Below, one piece after another: positions 51,752 to 61,208 of a DNA stretch of 64,000 nucleotides. The notes under the pieces were generated by a model. The model made no database searches. It worked only from the letters and a program-made list of their open reading frames with translations, and had not been told where the DNA came from. The stretch spans positions 1,240,001-1,304,000 of the forward strand of contig NZ_CP021435.1 in NCBI RefSeq assembly GCF_002549795.1, written 5' to 3'. Numbering within the stretch: position 1 is the stretch's first letter; every line of letters begins with the position of its first letter. This DNA comes from Halomonas beimenensis. Its GTDB lineage: Bacteria > Pseudomonadota > Gammaproteobacteria > Pseudomonadales > Halomonadaceae. A program made the translations under genes and the position numbers.

Positions 51752-51956
51752 GTCGCGGCCTCCTCGATGTCGGAATCCGGCGCAATGTAGGGGCGGCGGC
51801 GCCGGGATGCAAGTCCGGCCTCGCCTCAGGTCGATCGGCGGTGTCGTCGCCTTCCTGTCGCCGGGGGAGACAGCCGGTGTCGCCGATGGCTTACAGTCCG
51901 GCAGCGCCATTCGGTCGATCATGGCGGCAGACAGGAACCGAGCATGGAGAGATGCC

Positions 51957-52208
51957 ATGGATTACCTCACCCTGGCCTTCGTCCTGGCGGTCGTCGCCGC
52001 CCTGGCGGCCCTGGCCAGCCTGCTGTTGTTGCCACGGGTGCTGCGTGAGGCCACGCCCCGCCTGCGCCCCGGGTCCGGCACGGCGACGGACGCCGAGCGG
52101 CCCGCATCCCGCCCGAGGACGACGGCCGGCGCCGGTGTTGCGGACCGTGAGCGCCGCCGCACCCTGCCACCGGAGGTGGTCGCCATGCTGATGCGTCGGC
52201 ATGGCTGA
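51957..52208 (+). CDS. small membrane protein of unknown function
   Basis: An 83-residue ORF I do not recognise. One transmembrane helix (about residues 4-26, LTLAFVLAVVAALAALASLLLL) is followed by a basic, Pro/Thr/Arg-rich cytoplasmic tail that ends in a short helix (TLPPEVVAMLMRRHG). GGAGAG lies 6 nt before the ATG. It stands alone between divergent aguA and lolC. Codon composition is like its neighbours, which supports a real gene, but an upstream start is possible (in-frame ATG at 51921). Confidence 0.55.
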   Translation: MDYLTLAFVLAVVAALAALASLLLLPRVLREATPRLRPGSGTATDAERPASRPRTTAGAGVADRERRRTLPPEVVAMLMRRHG

Positions 52209-52336
52209 AGGCTCGGCCGGGCCCACGCCGCCCGGTCCCGGGCGAAGGATGCAGGCTTGATGCAAGTCGCCGTGGCCCCGGTGCAGCCGTGCGCAAAAAC
52301 ACGTACCATGAGCGCCCGCCGACAAGGAACGCTCAT

Positions 52337-53578
52337 ATGCTGGATCGTCTGCCATTCCTGATCGGGCTGCGCTACGTGCGGGCCAAGCGTCGCAATCATT
52401 TCATCTCCTTCATCTCCCTGACCTCCATGCTGGGCCTGACCCTGGGCGTGGCGGTGCTGATCCTGGTGCTGTCCGTGATGAACGGCTTCGACCGGGAGCT
52501 GCGCACTCGGGTGCTGGGCATGGTGCCCCATACCCGCATCGAGGTGCCGGCAGGGCTCACCGACTGGCAGCCCCTGGCCGAGCGCCTCATGCAACGCGAG
52601 CATGTGGTCGGCGCGGCCCCCTACGTCCAGCAGCAGGGCATGTTCTCGGTGGGCGGGCGCAACCAGGGGGCCCTGGTCAACGGCATCGAGCCGGCATGGG
52701 AAGGCCGGGTGTCGATCGTCGACGAGCACATGGTCCGCGGCAGCCTCGCGGACCTGGTCCCGGGGGAGTGGAACATCGTGCTCGGCGAGCTGCTGGCCCG
52801 CCAGCTCGGCATCGGCGTCGGCGACCGGGTGACGCTGCTGGTGCCCGAAGCCTCGATCACCCCCGCGGGCGTCTTCCCGCGGCTCAAGCGCTTCACTGTC
52901 AGCGGTATCTTCAGCGTCGGGGCGGATCTGGATGCGAGCCTGGCCTATGCCCATATCGAGGACATGCAGACCCTGGCCCGCATGGGCGAGGCGGTGGGCG
53001 GGCTGCGCCTGGAACTCGACGACCTCTTCCTCGCCGGCAGCGTGACTCGTGCGATCATCGACGACCTGGGGCCGGGCTATCGGGGGCTGGACTGGACCTA
53101 CACCCGGGGGAACCTCTTCCAGGCCATCCAGATGGAGAAGCGCATGATCGCCTTGCTGCTCACCGTGATCGTCGCGGTGGCGGCCTTCAACATCGTCTCC
53201 ACCCTGGTGATGGTGGTCACCGACAAGCACGCCGACATCGCGATCCTGCGCACCATCGGGGCCACGCCCCGTTCCATCATGGGCATCTTCATGGTCCAGG
53301 GTCTGGCCATCGGGGTGATCGGCATCCTGGTGGGGGTCGGCCTTGGCATCCTGCTGGCCCTGTTCGTCTCCGACATCATCGGCTTCGTCGAGTCGACGCT
53401 GGGTATCCAGTTCCTCGACGCCGGCGTCTACTTCATCAGCGACCTGCCGTCCCAGCTGCTGTGGTCGGATGTCGGCAACATCGTCGCGGCGGCCTTCGTG
53501 CTGACCTTCCTGTCGACCCTCTACCCGGCCTGGCGCGCGGCCTGGGTGCAGCCCGCCGAGGTGCTCCGCTATGAATGA
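52337..53578 (+). CDS. lolC: lipoprotein-releasing permease LolC/LolE family
   Basis: A 413-residue membrane component of the ABC system that extracts mature lipoproteins from the inner membrane for LolA. Four transmembrane segments flank a large periplasmic domain: one near residue 25-50, three in the C-terminal third from about residue 270. The N-terminal FLIGLRYVRAKRRNHFISFISLTSM (given as GLRYVRAKRRNHFISFIS) is diagnostic. Only one permease gene is present with lolD, so it probably works as a homodimer (LolF type) unless lolE is elsewhere. It overlaps lolD by 8 nt. Confidence 0.92.
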   Translation: MLDRLPFLIGLRYVRAKRRNHFISFISLTSMLGLTLGVAVLILVLSVMNGFDRELRTRVLGMVPHTRIEVPAGLTDWQPLAERLMQREHVVGAAPYVQQQGMFSVGGRNQGALVNGIEPAWEGRVSIVDEHMVRGSLADLVPGEWNIVLGELLARQLGIGVGDRVTLLVPEASITPAGVFPRLKRFTVSGIFSVGADLDASLAYAHIEDMQTLARMGEAVGGLRLELDDLFLAGSVTRAIIDDLGPGYRGLDWTYTRGNLFQAIQMEKRMIALLLTVIVAVAAFNIVSTLVMVVTDKHADIAILRTIGATPRSIMGIFMVQGLAIGVIGILVGVGLGILLALFVSDIIGFVESTLGIQFLDAGVYFISDLPSQLLWSDVGNIVAAAFVLTFLSTLYPAWRAAWVQPAEVLRYE

Positions 53579-54308
53579 CCCCGCCATGACCCAGACTATC
53601 CCGCGAGACACGGCCGAGCGGGGGGTGATGCTGGCCTGCGAGGGCCTGACCCGCGTCTACCGCGAAGGGCCCCGCGACCTCACCGTGCTCGACGACCTGG
53701 CACTCGAGGTGCGGGCCGGGGAGCGCGTGGCGGTGATCGGCAGCTCCGGCTCCGGCAAGACGACCCTGCTCAACCTGCTGGGCGGCCTGGACCGGCCCAG
53801 CGCCGGCGAAGTGCGCATCGCCGGACAGCCCCTGCAGGCGCTCGGCGACGCCGAGCTGGGACGGTTCCGCAACCGGCACATCGGTTTCGTCTATCAGTTC
53901 CATCACCTGCTCGCCGAGTTCACGGCCCTGGAGAACGCCGCCTTGCCGTTGATCGTGCGTGGCCTGCGCAAGCGGGTGGCCGAGGCGCGGGCCCGGGACC
54001 TGCTGGCCCGCGTCGGCATGGAAGGGCGGGCCGACCACAAGCCCGGCGAGCTGTCGGGGGGCGAGCGCCAGCGAGTCGCCATCGCGCGGGCCCTGGTGAC
54101 CGACCCCAGCCTGGTGCTGATGGATGAGCCCACCGGCAACCTCGACCAGACCACGGCCGCCAGCATCCTGGCACTGATGGACGAGCTGGCGCAGAGCGCG
54201 GCCTGCGCCTTCGTGGTCGTCACCCATGACCCGGGCCTGGCCGCCCATCAGGATCGGGTGCTGCGGCTCGATGGGGGGCGCCTGAGTTCCACGCCGAGCC
54301 GGGCCTGA
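53571..54308 (+). CDS. lolD: lipoprotein-releasing ATPase LolD
   Basis: A 245-residue ABC ATPase (MacB/LolD group). Walker A GSSGSGKT, the Q-loop region YQFHHLLAEFTALEN typical of LolD, signature LSGGERQRVAIARAL and Walker B LVLMDEPTGNLD are intact. The first ATG at 53571 lies inside lolC; another at 53586 would remove five residues. It converges on the DUF2062 gene with a 19-nt gap. Confidence 0.95.
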   Translation: MNDPAMTQTIPRDTAERGVMLACEGLTRVYREGPRDLTVLDDLALEVRAGERVAVIGSSGSGKTTLLNLLGGLDRPSAGEVRIAGQPLQALGDAELGRFRNRHIGFVYQFHHLLAEFTALENAALPLIVRGLRKRVAEARARDLLARVGMEGRADHKPGELSGGERQRVAIARALVTDPSLVLMDEPTGNLDQTTAASILALMDELAQSAACAFVVVTHDPGLAAHQDRVLRLDGGRLSSTPSRA

Positions 54309-54327
54309 GCGTGGCCGACGACCCGCA

Positions 54328-54867
54328 TCACAGACGGTTGCCCAGCCGATAGTCGCGGCGCCGTGCCGCGCGTCGCTTCCAACTGCGCGCCACCTGCCAG
54401 CGCCACGCCAGCCGGATGAACAGGCTGCCGGCCAGGCCGGCGAGCAAGGCCGCGAGCAGCGAGCCTGCCGCCAGGGCGGGCAGGATGTCCAGCATCTGCT
54501 CGGCCACCCATTCGGTGGACAGGCGATCCGGTGCCGCACGCACCGGCAGGTCCAGGAGCCAGGCGCCGAGCCGGTAGTTGCCATAGAAGATCAGCGGCAT
54601 CGTCAGGGGGTTGGTGATCCAGACCAGCCCTACCGCCAGGGGCAGGTTGGCCCGCAGCCCCCAGGCGCCCAGCGCCGCCACCGCCATCTGGAAGGGGATC
54701 GGCAGCAGGGCACAGAACAGGCCCACGAAGAAGGCGTTGGCCACGCTGCGACGGGACAGCATCCACAGGGAAGGATTGCCGATCAGGTGGCTCATGAAGC
54801 GCAAGGAGCGCTGGCGCCTGAGGGTCTCGGGATGAGGCAGATAGCGCTGCAGGAGACGGCGCGGCAT
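54328..54867 (-). CDS. DUF2062 membrane protein
   Basis: A 179-residue DUF2062 protein of unknown function: basic N-terminus (MPRRLLQRYLPHPETLR), then hydrophobic segments with the family motif NPSLWMLSRRSVANAFFVGLF (in part), the GLVWITNPLTMPLIFYGNY stretch and a C-terminal helix before a basic tail. The family sits beside comEC and exbBD in Pseudomonas. The start at 54867 matches the family; an ATG at 54909 would add 14 residues. No clear ribosome-binding site is seen for either. Confidence 0.8.
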   Translation of the reverse strand: MPRRLLQRYLPHPETLRRQRSLRFMSHLIGNPSLWMLSRRSVANAFFVGLFCALLPIPFQMAVAALGAWGLRANLPLAVGLVWITNPLTMPLIFYGNYRLGAWLLDLPVRAAPDRLSTEWVAEQMLDILPALAAGSLLAALLAGLAGSLFIRLAWRWQVARSWKRRAARRRDYRLGNRL

Positions 54868-54974
54868 GGTGAAGGGGCTCGCGGCTTCGATACCCGAGCT
54901 ATTATCCATACATGCCGCGTGCCTCGCCATGGCGCCCGTCAACGACCGCCATGGCGCCGATCAGGGATGATGCG

Positions 54975-57275
54975 ATGGGACCTGGATGGGCCATGCCCCT
55001 GGCGCTCGCCGCCCTCGGTGGCGTGCTCTCGGGCCATCTCGCTTCCGAGGCCTGGCTGCAGGGCCTCGGCCTGGTGCTGCTGGTCGCGCTGGCGGCTCGC
55101 CGCTGGCAGGGTGTCCTGCTGCTGGGCGTGTTCCTGGCGGTCACCCTTCAGGTGCTGCTGCTCAAGGGCGACGAGCTCGCCCCGGGGCTGGCTCGCCAGG
55201 ACCTGGTGCTGGAAGGACGCCTGGTGGCCGTTTCCCGGCAGACCCGGCTGGCCAGGCTGACCCTGGAGGTCGAGCGATGCCGCCCCCGGTCGCCGGGACT
55301 GCCCGCTTGCGAGGGGCTGTCGCGAATCCGCCTGAGCGCCTACGATCCGCCGACGCTGACGGTGGGCGAGCGTTGGCGCCTGGCGGCCCGCCTGCGACCG
55401 CCGTCCGGGTTCGCCAACCCCGGCGCCTTCGATTACCGGGCCTGGCTGTGGCGAGAGGGGATCCAGGCCACCGGCTATGTGCGTGACGATCCGCCCCCCA
55501 GGAAACTGGCCGACGCTCCCTTCTCGCTGCGCCGGGCGGCACTCGATCACCTCGAGGACCAGGCGCTGTCCCCGCGCCCGCGGCGTTGGCTGGCCGCCCT
55601 GACGCTCGGGGCCGGCGAGCGACTCAGCGCGGACGACTGGGCGCTGCTCAATGCCAGCGGCACGACTCACCTGATGGTGATCTCCGGGCTGCATGTGGGG
55701 TTGGTGGCGGGCTTCGCGCTCTGGCTCGCCCGGGGACTGGCCCGCGGCCTGGCGCCGGGAGGCTGGCGGATGGCGGTATGGCCCTGGTGGGCCGCCGGGG
55801 TGTCGGCCGTCACCTATGCCGGCCTGGCCGGTCTCGAGCCCCCGGCGGCGCGGGCCACGATCATGGTGGTGGTGGGCCTCTGGGCCGCCAGCGGCCGTCA
55901 TGCCCCCGGGCCCTGGCAGGCCTGGTGGCTGGCCATGGCGCTGGTCGTGCTCGCCGATCCCCTCTCGGTCTGGCGTCCCGGCTTCTGGCTGTCCTTCGCC
56001 GCGGTGGCCTGGCTGATCCTGATCTGGCAGGGCAGGCCTCGGCCTCGCGGGGCGCGCGGCTGGGCCTGGGCGCTGGTTCGTACCCAGTTACTGCTGGCGC
56101 CGCCGATGGCCGGAGCGGTGCTCCTGGGCTTCGACCGTCTCGCCCCGGTCGCGCCCCTGGTCAACCTGGTCGCGGTCCCCCTGGTGGGCAGCCTGATGGT
56201 GCCCCTGGGCCTGGCGGGCTGGGCCCTGGCCTGGGCGCCCCCGCTGTCCGGGGCCTGCTGGGCCCTCTTCGCCTGGTTGGGGGAGAGTCTGGCGAGCCTG
56301 CTGGCCGTCGCCACGGACCTCCTGCCGCTGTGGCAACCCGACCCGGCGATGGTCCTGCCCCTGGCGATGGCGCTGGCGGCGCTGGGCCTGGTCTGGGGGC
56401 TGCCGGGTCTCGACATCCGATTGCGGTGGTCGGCCACGCCGCTGCTGGCCGCCTTGCCGCTCTGGCCGTCCCCGGCGGTACCCGTACCTGGCGAGCTGCG
56501 GGTTCGGGTCCATGACGTGGGGCAGGGCCAGCTGATCGAGCTGCGGACGGCCTCCTACCGGGCGCTGATCGACACCGGCCCGCGCTTCGCTTCCGGCTTC
56601 ATGCCGTTGACCACCCTCTGGCCCCCCGGGCAGGTGTTCGATGACATCATCGTCAGCCACGGCGACCGGGACCATGCCGGCGGTCTCGAGGGCCTGCTCG
56701 ACCATCATCGGGTGGGGCGTTTCCTGGCCCCGCCGGAGGACGCCTTGCCGGTCGCCGCCGAGCCTTGCGTGGCGGGCCGTCGCTGGCGGCGGGATGGGGT
56801 GGCGTTTCGTCTCCTCTGGCCGCCCGCCAGGATGCGGGGCCTGTCGGACAACGACCGCTCCTGCGTGCTGCTGATCCGGGCGGGGGGCCACGACCTGCTG
56901 GTCACCGGCGATGCCGGGGCCCGCGTCGAGGCGACCCTGCTCGAGCGCCCCGAGGGGCCGGTGACCGTGCTGGTGGCGGGCCATCACGGCAGCCGCACCA
57001 GCTCGACCCCTCGCTTCGTGCAACGGCTACGCCCCCGCCACGTGATCTTCAGCGCCGGGCGGGGCAACCGCTTCGGCCACCCGGCGCCCGAGGTGGTGAG
57101 GCGCTTTCGCCGACAGGGGAGCTGCCTGTGGAACACCGCCCGGGACGGGGCGCTGACCCTGTGGTTGGGGCGGGGGGAGGGCGAGGGGCCGCAGGCGGCC
57201 CGCCGGCCGCCCGGTGTCGGAGAGGACTGCCTTGCGTTAGAATCGCCCCCATCGATGCCGGAGGCGCGCCGGTGA
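54975..57275 (+). CDS. comEC: ComEC/Rec2-family DNA uptake channel
   Basis: A 766-residue integral membrane protein: N-terminal hydrophobic helices, an OB-like domain (about 75-180), the Competence domain (FDYRAWLWREGI, then TTHLMVISGLHVGLVAG and further helices) and a C-terminal metallo-beta-lactamase-like domain (VHDVGQGQLIEL, SHGDRDHAGGLEGLL, GHHGSRTS). The full-length form implies capacity for single-strand DNA import in natural transformation, though no pilus genes are here. AGGGATGATGCG precedes the chosen ATG; in-frame ATGs lie upstream to 54912. Confidence 0.9.
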   Translation: MGPGWAMPLALAALGGVLSGHLASEAWLQGLGLVLLVALAARRWQGVLLLGVFLAVTLQVLLLKGDELAPGLARQDLVLEGRLVAVSRQTRLARLTLEVERCRPRSPGLPACEGLSRIRLSAYDPPTLTVGERWRLAARLRPPSGFANPGAFDYRAWLWREGIQATGYVRDDPPPRKLADAPFSLRRAALDHLEDQALSPRPRRWLAALTLGAGERLSADDWALLNASGTTHLMVISGLHVGLVAGFALWLARGLARGLAPGGWRMAVWPWWAAGVSAVTYAGLAGLEPPAARATIMVVVGLWAASGRHAPGPWQAWWLAMALVVLADPLSVWRPGFWLSFAAVAWLILIWQGRPRPRGARGWAWALVRTQLLLAPPMAGAVLLGFDRLAPVAPLVNLVAVPLVGSLMVPLGLAGWALAWAPPLSGACWALFAWLGESLASLLAVATDLLPLWQPDPAMVLPLAMALAALGLVWGLPGLDIRLRWSATPLLAALPLWPSPAVPVPGELRVRVHDVGQGQLIELRTASYRALIDTGPRFASGFMPLTTLWPPGQVFDDIIVSHGDRDHAGGLEGLLDHHRVGRFLAPPEDALPVAAEPCVAGRRWRRDGVAFRLLWPPARMRGLSDNDRSCVLLIRAGGHDLLVTGDAGARVEATLLERPEGPVTVLVAGHHGSRTSSTPRFVQRLRPRHVIFSAGRGNRFGHPAPEVVRRFRRQGSCLWNTARDGALTLWLGRGEGEGPQAARRPPGVGEDCLALESPPSMPEARR

Positions 57276-57297
57276 TTGCTCGAGGGAGGTGACCGCC

Positions 57298-57999
57298 ATG
57301 ACCATGATGGAGGCCCTGATCGCCGGGGGCTGGCTGATGCTGCCGTTGCTGGGCTGCTCGCTGGTGGCGGCGGTGATCGTCGTCGAACGCCTCTGGACGC
57401 TGCGCCCCGGGCGGATCGCCCCTCGTGGCCTCGGCCAGGAGGTCTGCTCCCTGGTGGCGCGTGGCCAGATCAACCTCTATTGGCTGGAGAGTCACTCCCC
57501 CCTGGGGGGCGTGCTGGCGGCGGGGCTGCGTAATGCCCGCCTCGGCCACGAGCAGGTCCGGGCCCGCTTCCAGGAGGCCGCCACCGCCGTGGTCCACGAC
57601 ATGGAACGCTTCCTCAGCCCCCTGGGCACCATCGCCTCGATCACCCCCCTGATCGGCCTGCTGGGCACCGTGGTGGGCATGATCGAGGTGTTCGCGGTGA
57701 TCGTCGCCAGCGATGGCGTGGAACGTACCGCCGACCTGGCCGGCGGCATCTCCCGGGCACTGGTGACCACCGCCGCCGGCCTGACCGTGGCGATTCCCGC
57801 CCTGATGTTTCACCGCTACTTCCAGCGGCGGGTGGAGGACATCACCGTGCGCATCGAGGAACAGGCCGGGCAGGTGGTGGAATTCCTGGCCCACTACCCG
57901 GGCGACCTGACCCTCGCCGAGCGTCATGAGGTAGAGCCTCGCGAGGGCGCGCGCCCGTCGGACAAGGATGCCGCGACGTCGAGGGCGAAACAGCCATGA
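57298..57999 (+). CDS. exbB: ExbB/MotA/TolQ-family proton channel subunit
   Basis: A 233-residue membrane protein with three transmembrane segments: one at about 8-30, and two in the conserved C-terminal part (TIASITPLIGLLGTVVGMIEVF and ALVTTAAGLTVAIPALM, given in part). With ExbD it forms a proton-driven motor for TonB. GGGAGG lies 8 nt before the ATG at 57298. No tonB is nearby, and the pair sits between comEC and msbA, so the partner protein is not defined here. Confidence 0.9.
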   Translation: MTMMEALIAGGWLMLPLLGCSLVAAVIVVERLWTLRPGRIAPRGLGQEVCSLVARGQINLYWLESHSPLGGVLAAGLRNARLGHEQVRARFQEAATAVVHDMERFLSPLGTIASITPLIGLLGTVVGMIEVFAVIVASDGVERTADLAGGISRALVTTAAGLTVAIPALMFHRYFQRRVEDITVRIEEQAGQVVEFLAHYPGDLTLAERHEVEPREGARPSDKDAATSRAKQP

Positions 58000-58418
58000 G
58001 AGTGCCGCGCACGCGACGCGAACCGGTGGAGGTCAACCTCACCCCGCTGATCGACGTGGTCTTCCTGCTGCTGATCTTCTTCATGGTGTCCACCACCTTC
58101 GAGACCCGCCAGGCGCTCGAGCTCGAGCTGCCCGAGAGCGTCACCGGGGTCGCCGCCGAGGTGTCGCCGGTGACGGTGGTGGTCACCCCCGACGGCGGCT
58201 ATCGCCTGGGAGACCGTATCCTCGCCGCCGACGAGCTGGGAGAGGCCCTGGCGGCCGAAGCGGAGCGGGCCCGGGAGCACGGCCTGGTCGTCGAGGCCGA
58301 TGCCCGGGCCGCCCATGCCGACGTCGTCCGGGTGCTCGACCGGGCCGGCGCCCAGGGCATTCGACGGGTGCGCATCGCCACCGCCGAGGCGACACACACT
58401 GAAGCGGAGTCACCGTGA
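57996..58418 (+). CDS. exbD: ExbD/TolR-family motor subunit
   Basis: A 140-residue protein with a short basic cytoplasmic tail, one transmembrane helix (about 18-37, LTPLIDVVFLLLIFFMV) containing the essential proton-carrying Asp, and a periplasmic domain ending in the VVRVLDRAGAQGIRRVRIAT region. It overlaps exbB by 4 nt and the msbA GTG by 4 nt. Confidence 0.92.
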   Translation: MRVPRTRREPVEVNLTPLIDVVFLLLIFFMVSTTFETRQALELELPESVTGVAAEVSPVTVVVTPDGGYRLGDRILAADELGEALAAEAERAREHGLVVEADARAAHADVVRVLDRAGAQGIRRVRIATAEATHTEAESP

Positions 58419-60160
58419 GCGAACAATCGGGCTGGTCCCTCTACAAGCGCCTGCTGGGCTACGTCAGGCCCTATCGGAAGGCCTTCGTCCTGGCCATCCT
58501 CGGCTATGCCATCTACGCGGCGTCCAGCACGGCGCTGGCCGAGATGATGAAGCGCCTGATCGATGGCATCCAGGAGCCCGATGCCGCCTTCCGGCTCTGG
58601 CTGCCGCTGTTCGTGGTGGGCATGTTCGCCGCCCGCGGCCTGGGGACCTTCCTCGGCACCTACTTCATGAGCCAGGTGGCCCGCAACCTGGTCCATGCTC
58701 TGCGCTGCGACGTCTTCAATCACATGCTCCACCTGCCGGGCCGGTTCTTCGATGCCCACAGCTCGGGGCAGCTGATCTCCCGGGTGACCTTCCACGTGGA
58801 GCAGGTCACCGGCGCGGCCACCAAGGCCATCACCATCCTGCTGCGCGAGGGGCTCTTCGTCATCGGCCTGGGGGTCTACCTGCTGTGGACCAACTGGATG
58901 CTCACCCTGCTGTTCCTGGCCGTGACCCCGTTGATCGGCGGCGTGGTCAGTTATGCCAGCAAGCGTTTCCGGCGCATCTCGCGGCGCATCCAGCACTCCA
59001 TGGGGGATGTCACCCATGTGGCCTCCGAGGCCCTGTCCGGTTACCGGGTGGTGCGCACCCACGGCGCCGAGGGCTACGAGAAGGCCCGCTTCGCCGAGGC
59101 CAGCGAGGCCAACCGCCGCCAGAGCATGAAGGAGGCCCTGACCAAGGCCACCAGCACGCCGGTCATTCAGCTGCTGGTGGCACTCGCGCTGGCGGGGCTG
59201 GTGTGGCTGGCCATGTCGCCGACGCTGATGGCGGACATGACGCCCGGCGAGTTCGTGGCCTTCATCACCGCGGCCTCGCTGATGGCCAAGCCGGTGCGCC
59301 AGCTCACCGAGATCAACAGCGAGATCCAGAAGGGGATCGCCGCCTCCGGCGAGCTCTTCGGGCTGCTGGAGGAGCCGCCCGAGGCGGACGACGGCACTCG
59401 TGAGCCGGATCGGCTCGAGGGGCGGGTGAGCTTCGAGGGCGTGCGATTCGCCTACGGGGTGGATCAGCCCGAGGTGCTCAAGGGCATCGACCTGGAGGTG
59501 GCCCCCGGCGAGATGGTGGCCATCGTCGGACGATCGGGGAGCGGCAAGTCCACCCTGATGGGGCTGCTGCCCCGCTTCTATCGGCCAACGGCGGGACGCA
59601 TCCTGATCGACGGGGTGGCCCTCCAGGAATATCGGCTGGCCCCCCTGCGGCGCTGCATCGCCCTGGTGTCCCAGCAGGTGACCCTGTTCAACGCCTCCAT
59701 CGCGGACAACATCGCCTACGGCGTGCCCGATGCCGACCCGGCGGCGATCGAGGCCGCGGCCCGAGCCGCCCATGCCCACGAGTTCATCGAGCGCCTGCCA
59801 CAGGGCTATGCCACCCTGGTCGGCGAGAACGGCGTGATGCTCTCCGGCGGCCAGCGCCAGCGACTGGCCATCGCCCGGGCGATCTTCAAGGACGCGCCCC
59901 TGCTGGTCCTCGACGAGGCCACCTCGGCACTGGACTCCGAGTCCGAGCGCCATATCCAGGCCGCCCTGGAGGAGGTCTGCCGGGGGCGCACCACCTTCGT
60001 CATCGCCCACCGGCTCTCCACCATCGAGCGGGCCGACCGAATCCTGGTCATGGAGCAGGGCGAGATCGTCGAGCAGGGCACCGATGCCGACCTGCTGGCC
60101 CGGGACGGGGCCTATGCGGCCCTGCATCGCCTGCAATTCCAGGACCCCCAGCCGGCATGA
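58415..60160 (+). CDS. msbA: lipid A/LPS core flippase MsbA
   Basis: A 581-residue ABC half-transporter that flips core-lipid A across the inner membrane before the Lpt system takes over. Six transmembrane helices (about 1-310) precede the ATPase domain with Walker A GRSGSGKST (near 370), signature LSGGQRQRLAIARAI and Walker B LLVLDEATSALD. It starts at a GTG that overlaps exbD, and lpxK follows with a 4-nt overlap, the usual msbA-lpxK pair. Confidence 0.96.
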   Translation: MSEQSGWSLYKRLLGYVRPYRKAFVLAILGYAIYAASSTALAEMMKRLIDGIQEPDAAFRLWLPLFVVGMFAARGLGTFLGTYFMSQVARNLVHALRCDVFNHMLHLPGRFFDAHSSGQLISRVTFHVEQVTGAATKAITILLREGLFVIGLGVYLLWTNWMLTLLFLAVTPLIGGVVSYASKRFRRISRRIQHSMGDVTHVASEALSGYRVVRTHGAEGYEKARFAEASEANRRQSMKEALTKATSTPVIQLLVALALAGLVWLAMSPTLMADMTPGEFVAFITAASLMAKPVRQLTEINSEIQKGIAASGELFGLLEEPPEADDGTREPDRLEGRVSFEGVRFAYGVDQPEVLKGIDLEVAPGEMVAIVGRSGSGKSTLMGLLPRFYRPTAGRILIDGVALQEYRLAPLRRCIALVSQQVTLFNASIADNIAYGVPDADPAAIEAAARAAHAHEFIERLPQGYATLVGENGVMLSGGQRQRLAIARAIFKDAPLLVLDEATSALDSESERHIQAALEEVCRGRTTFVIAHRLSTIERADRILVMEQGEIVEQGTDADLLARDGAYAALHRLQFQDPQPA

Positions 60161-61155
60161 GCGGCGGTGTCGGGGAGCGCTGGCTGGAGGCCGCCTATGC
60201 GGGCGCGCCGTGGCTGCGAGTCCTGCGGCCCCTGGAGGCGCTCTATCGGCGGGTGGTGGCGGATCGGGCCAGGGCCTATGCCGAAGGGCGACGCCGGGTC
60301 TGGCGGGCGCCGGTGCCGGTCATCGTGGTCGGCAACATCACCCTCGGCGGAACCGGCAACGCGCCGCCCCTGGCCTGGCTGGCCCGCCGTCTGCAGGAGC
60401 GCGGGCGACGCCCGGGGATCCTGTCCCGGGGTTACGGGGGCAAGGCCGAGCGTTATCCGCTGTGGGTCACCGCCGACACGCCGCCGACGTCCTGCGGCGA
60501 CGAGCCACGCATGCTGGCCGAGCAGACCGGGGTCCCGGTGGTGGTCGACCCGGACCGGCCACGGGGCGGCCGGCGGTTGCTGGAAGCCGGTTGCGATATC
60601 CTGCTCTCCGACGACGGCTTGCAGCACCTCGCCCTGGGGCGCGACCTGGAGCTCCTGGTGGTGGACGGCCACCGCGGCCTCGGCAACGGCCACTGCCTGC
60701 CCGCCGGGCCCCTGCGCGAGCCGCGGGAGCGCGTCGCCACGGTGGATGCCGTGATCGTCAACGGCGAGCCGCGCCGGGACCTGCCCGTCGCGGCGCATCG
60801 CATGACCCTGGCGCCGTCCGGCTGGCGCTCCCTCGACGACGGCGCGCGGTATCCCGTCTCGCCGCCCCCCTTCCGCGGCCCGGTGCATGCGGTGGCCGGT
60901 ATCGGCCGTCCGGCGCGCTTCTTCGCCACCCTGGAGGCCCTTGGCATCGCCCATGTGGCGCATTCCTTCGGCGATCATCACCGCTTCACCGCCGATGACC
61001 TGGCCTTCGGTGACGATCGTCCCCTGGTGATGACCGCCAAGGATGCGGTCAAGTGCCGCGGCCTGGCCTCCGGGGAGGCGTGGGTACTGGAAGTGGAGGC
61101 GATCCCCGATCCCGATTTCGTCGCCTGGCTGGATGGCCGCCTGGCGACACTCTGA
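60157..61155 (+). CDS. lpxK: tetraacyldisaccharide 4'-kinase LpxK, with altered P-loop
   Basis: A 332-residue membrane-associated kinase that adds the 4'-phosphate of lipid A. The N-terminal [46 protein letters not shown] and [19 protein letters not shown] motifs match LpxK. The P-loop, usually GGTGK(T/S)P, reads GGTGNAPP here: Asn68 and Ala69 stand where Lys and Thr/Ser are expected, which is odd for an enzyme that is normally essential. The rest looks intact and in frame. Confidence 0.92.
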   Translation: MSGGVGERWLEAAYAGAPWLRVLRPLEALYRRVVADRARAYAEGRRRVWRAPVPVIVVGNITLGGTGNAPPLAWLARRLQERGRRPGILSRGYGGKAERYPLWVTADTPPTSCGDEPRMLAEQTGVPVVVDPDRPRGGRRLLEAGCDILLSDDGLQHLALGRDLELLVVDGHRGLGNGHCLPAGPLREPRERVATVDAVIVNGEPRRDLPVAAHRMTLAPSGWRSLDDGARYPVSPPPFRGPVHAVAGIGRPARFFATLEALGIAHVAHSFGDHHRFTADDLAFGDDRPLVMTAKDAVKCRGLASGEAWVLEVEAIPDPDFVAWLDGRLATL

Positions 61156-61208
61156 CCATCCGGGCGTCGCGCGGACGCGACGCCCTCGCTGATCACGGAG
61201 GCGTGACA

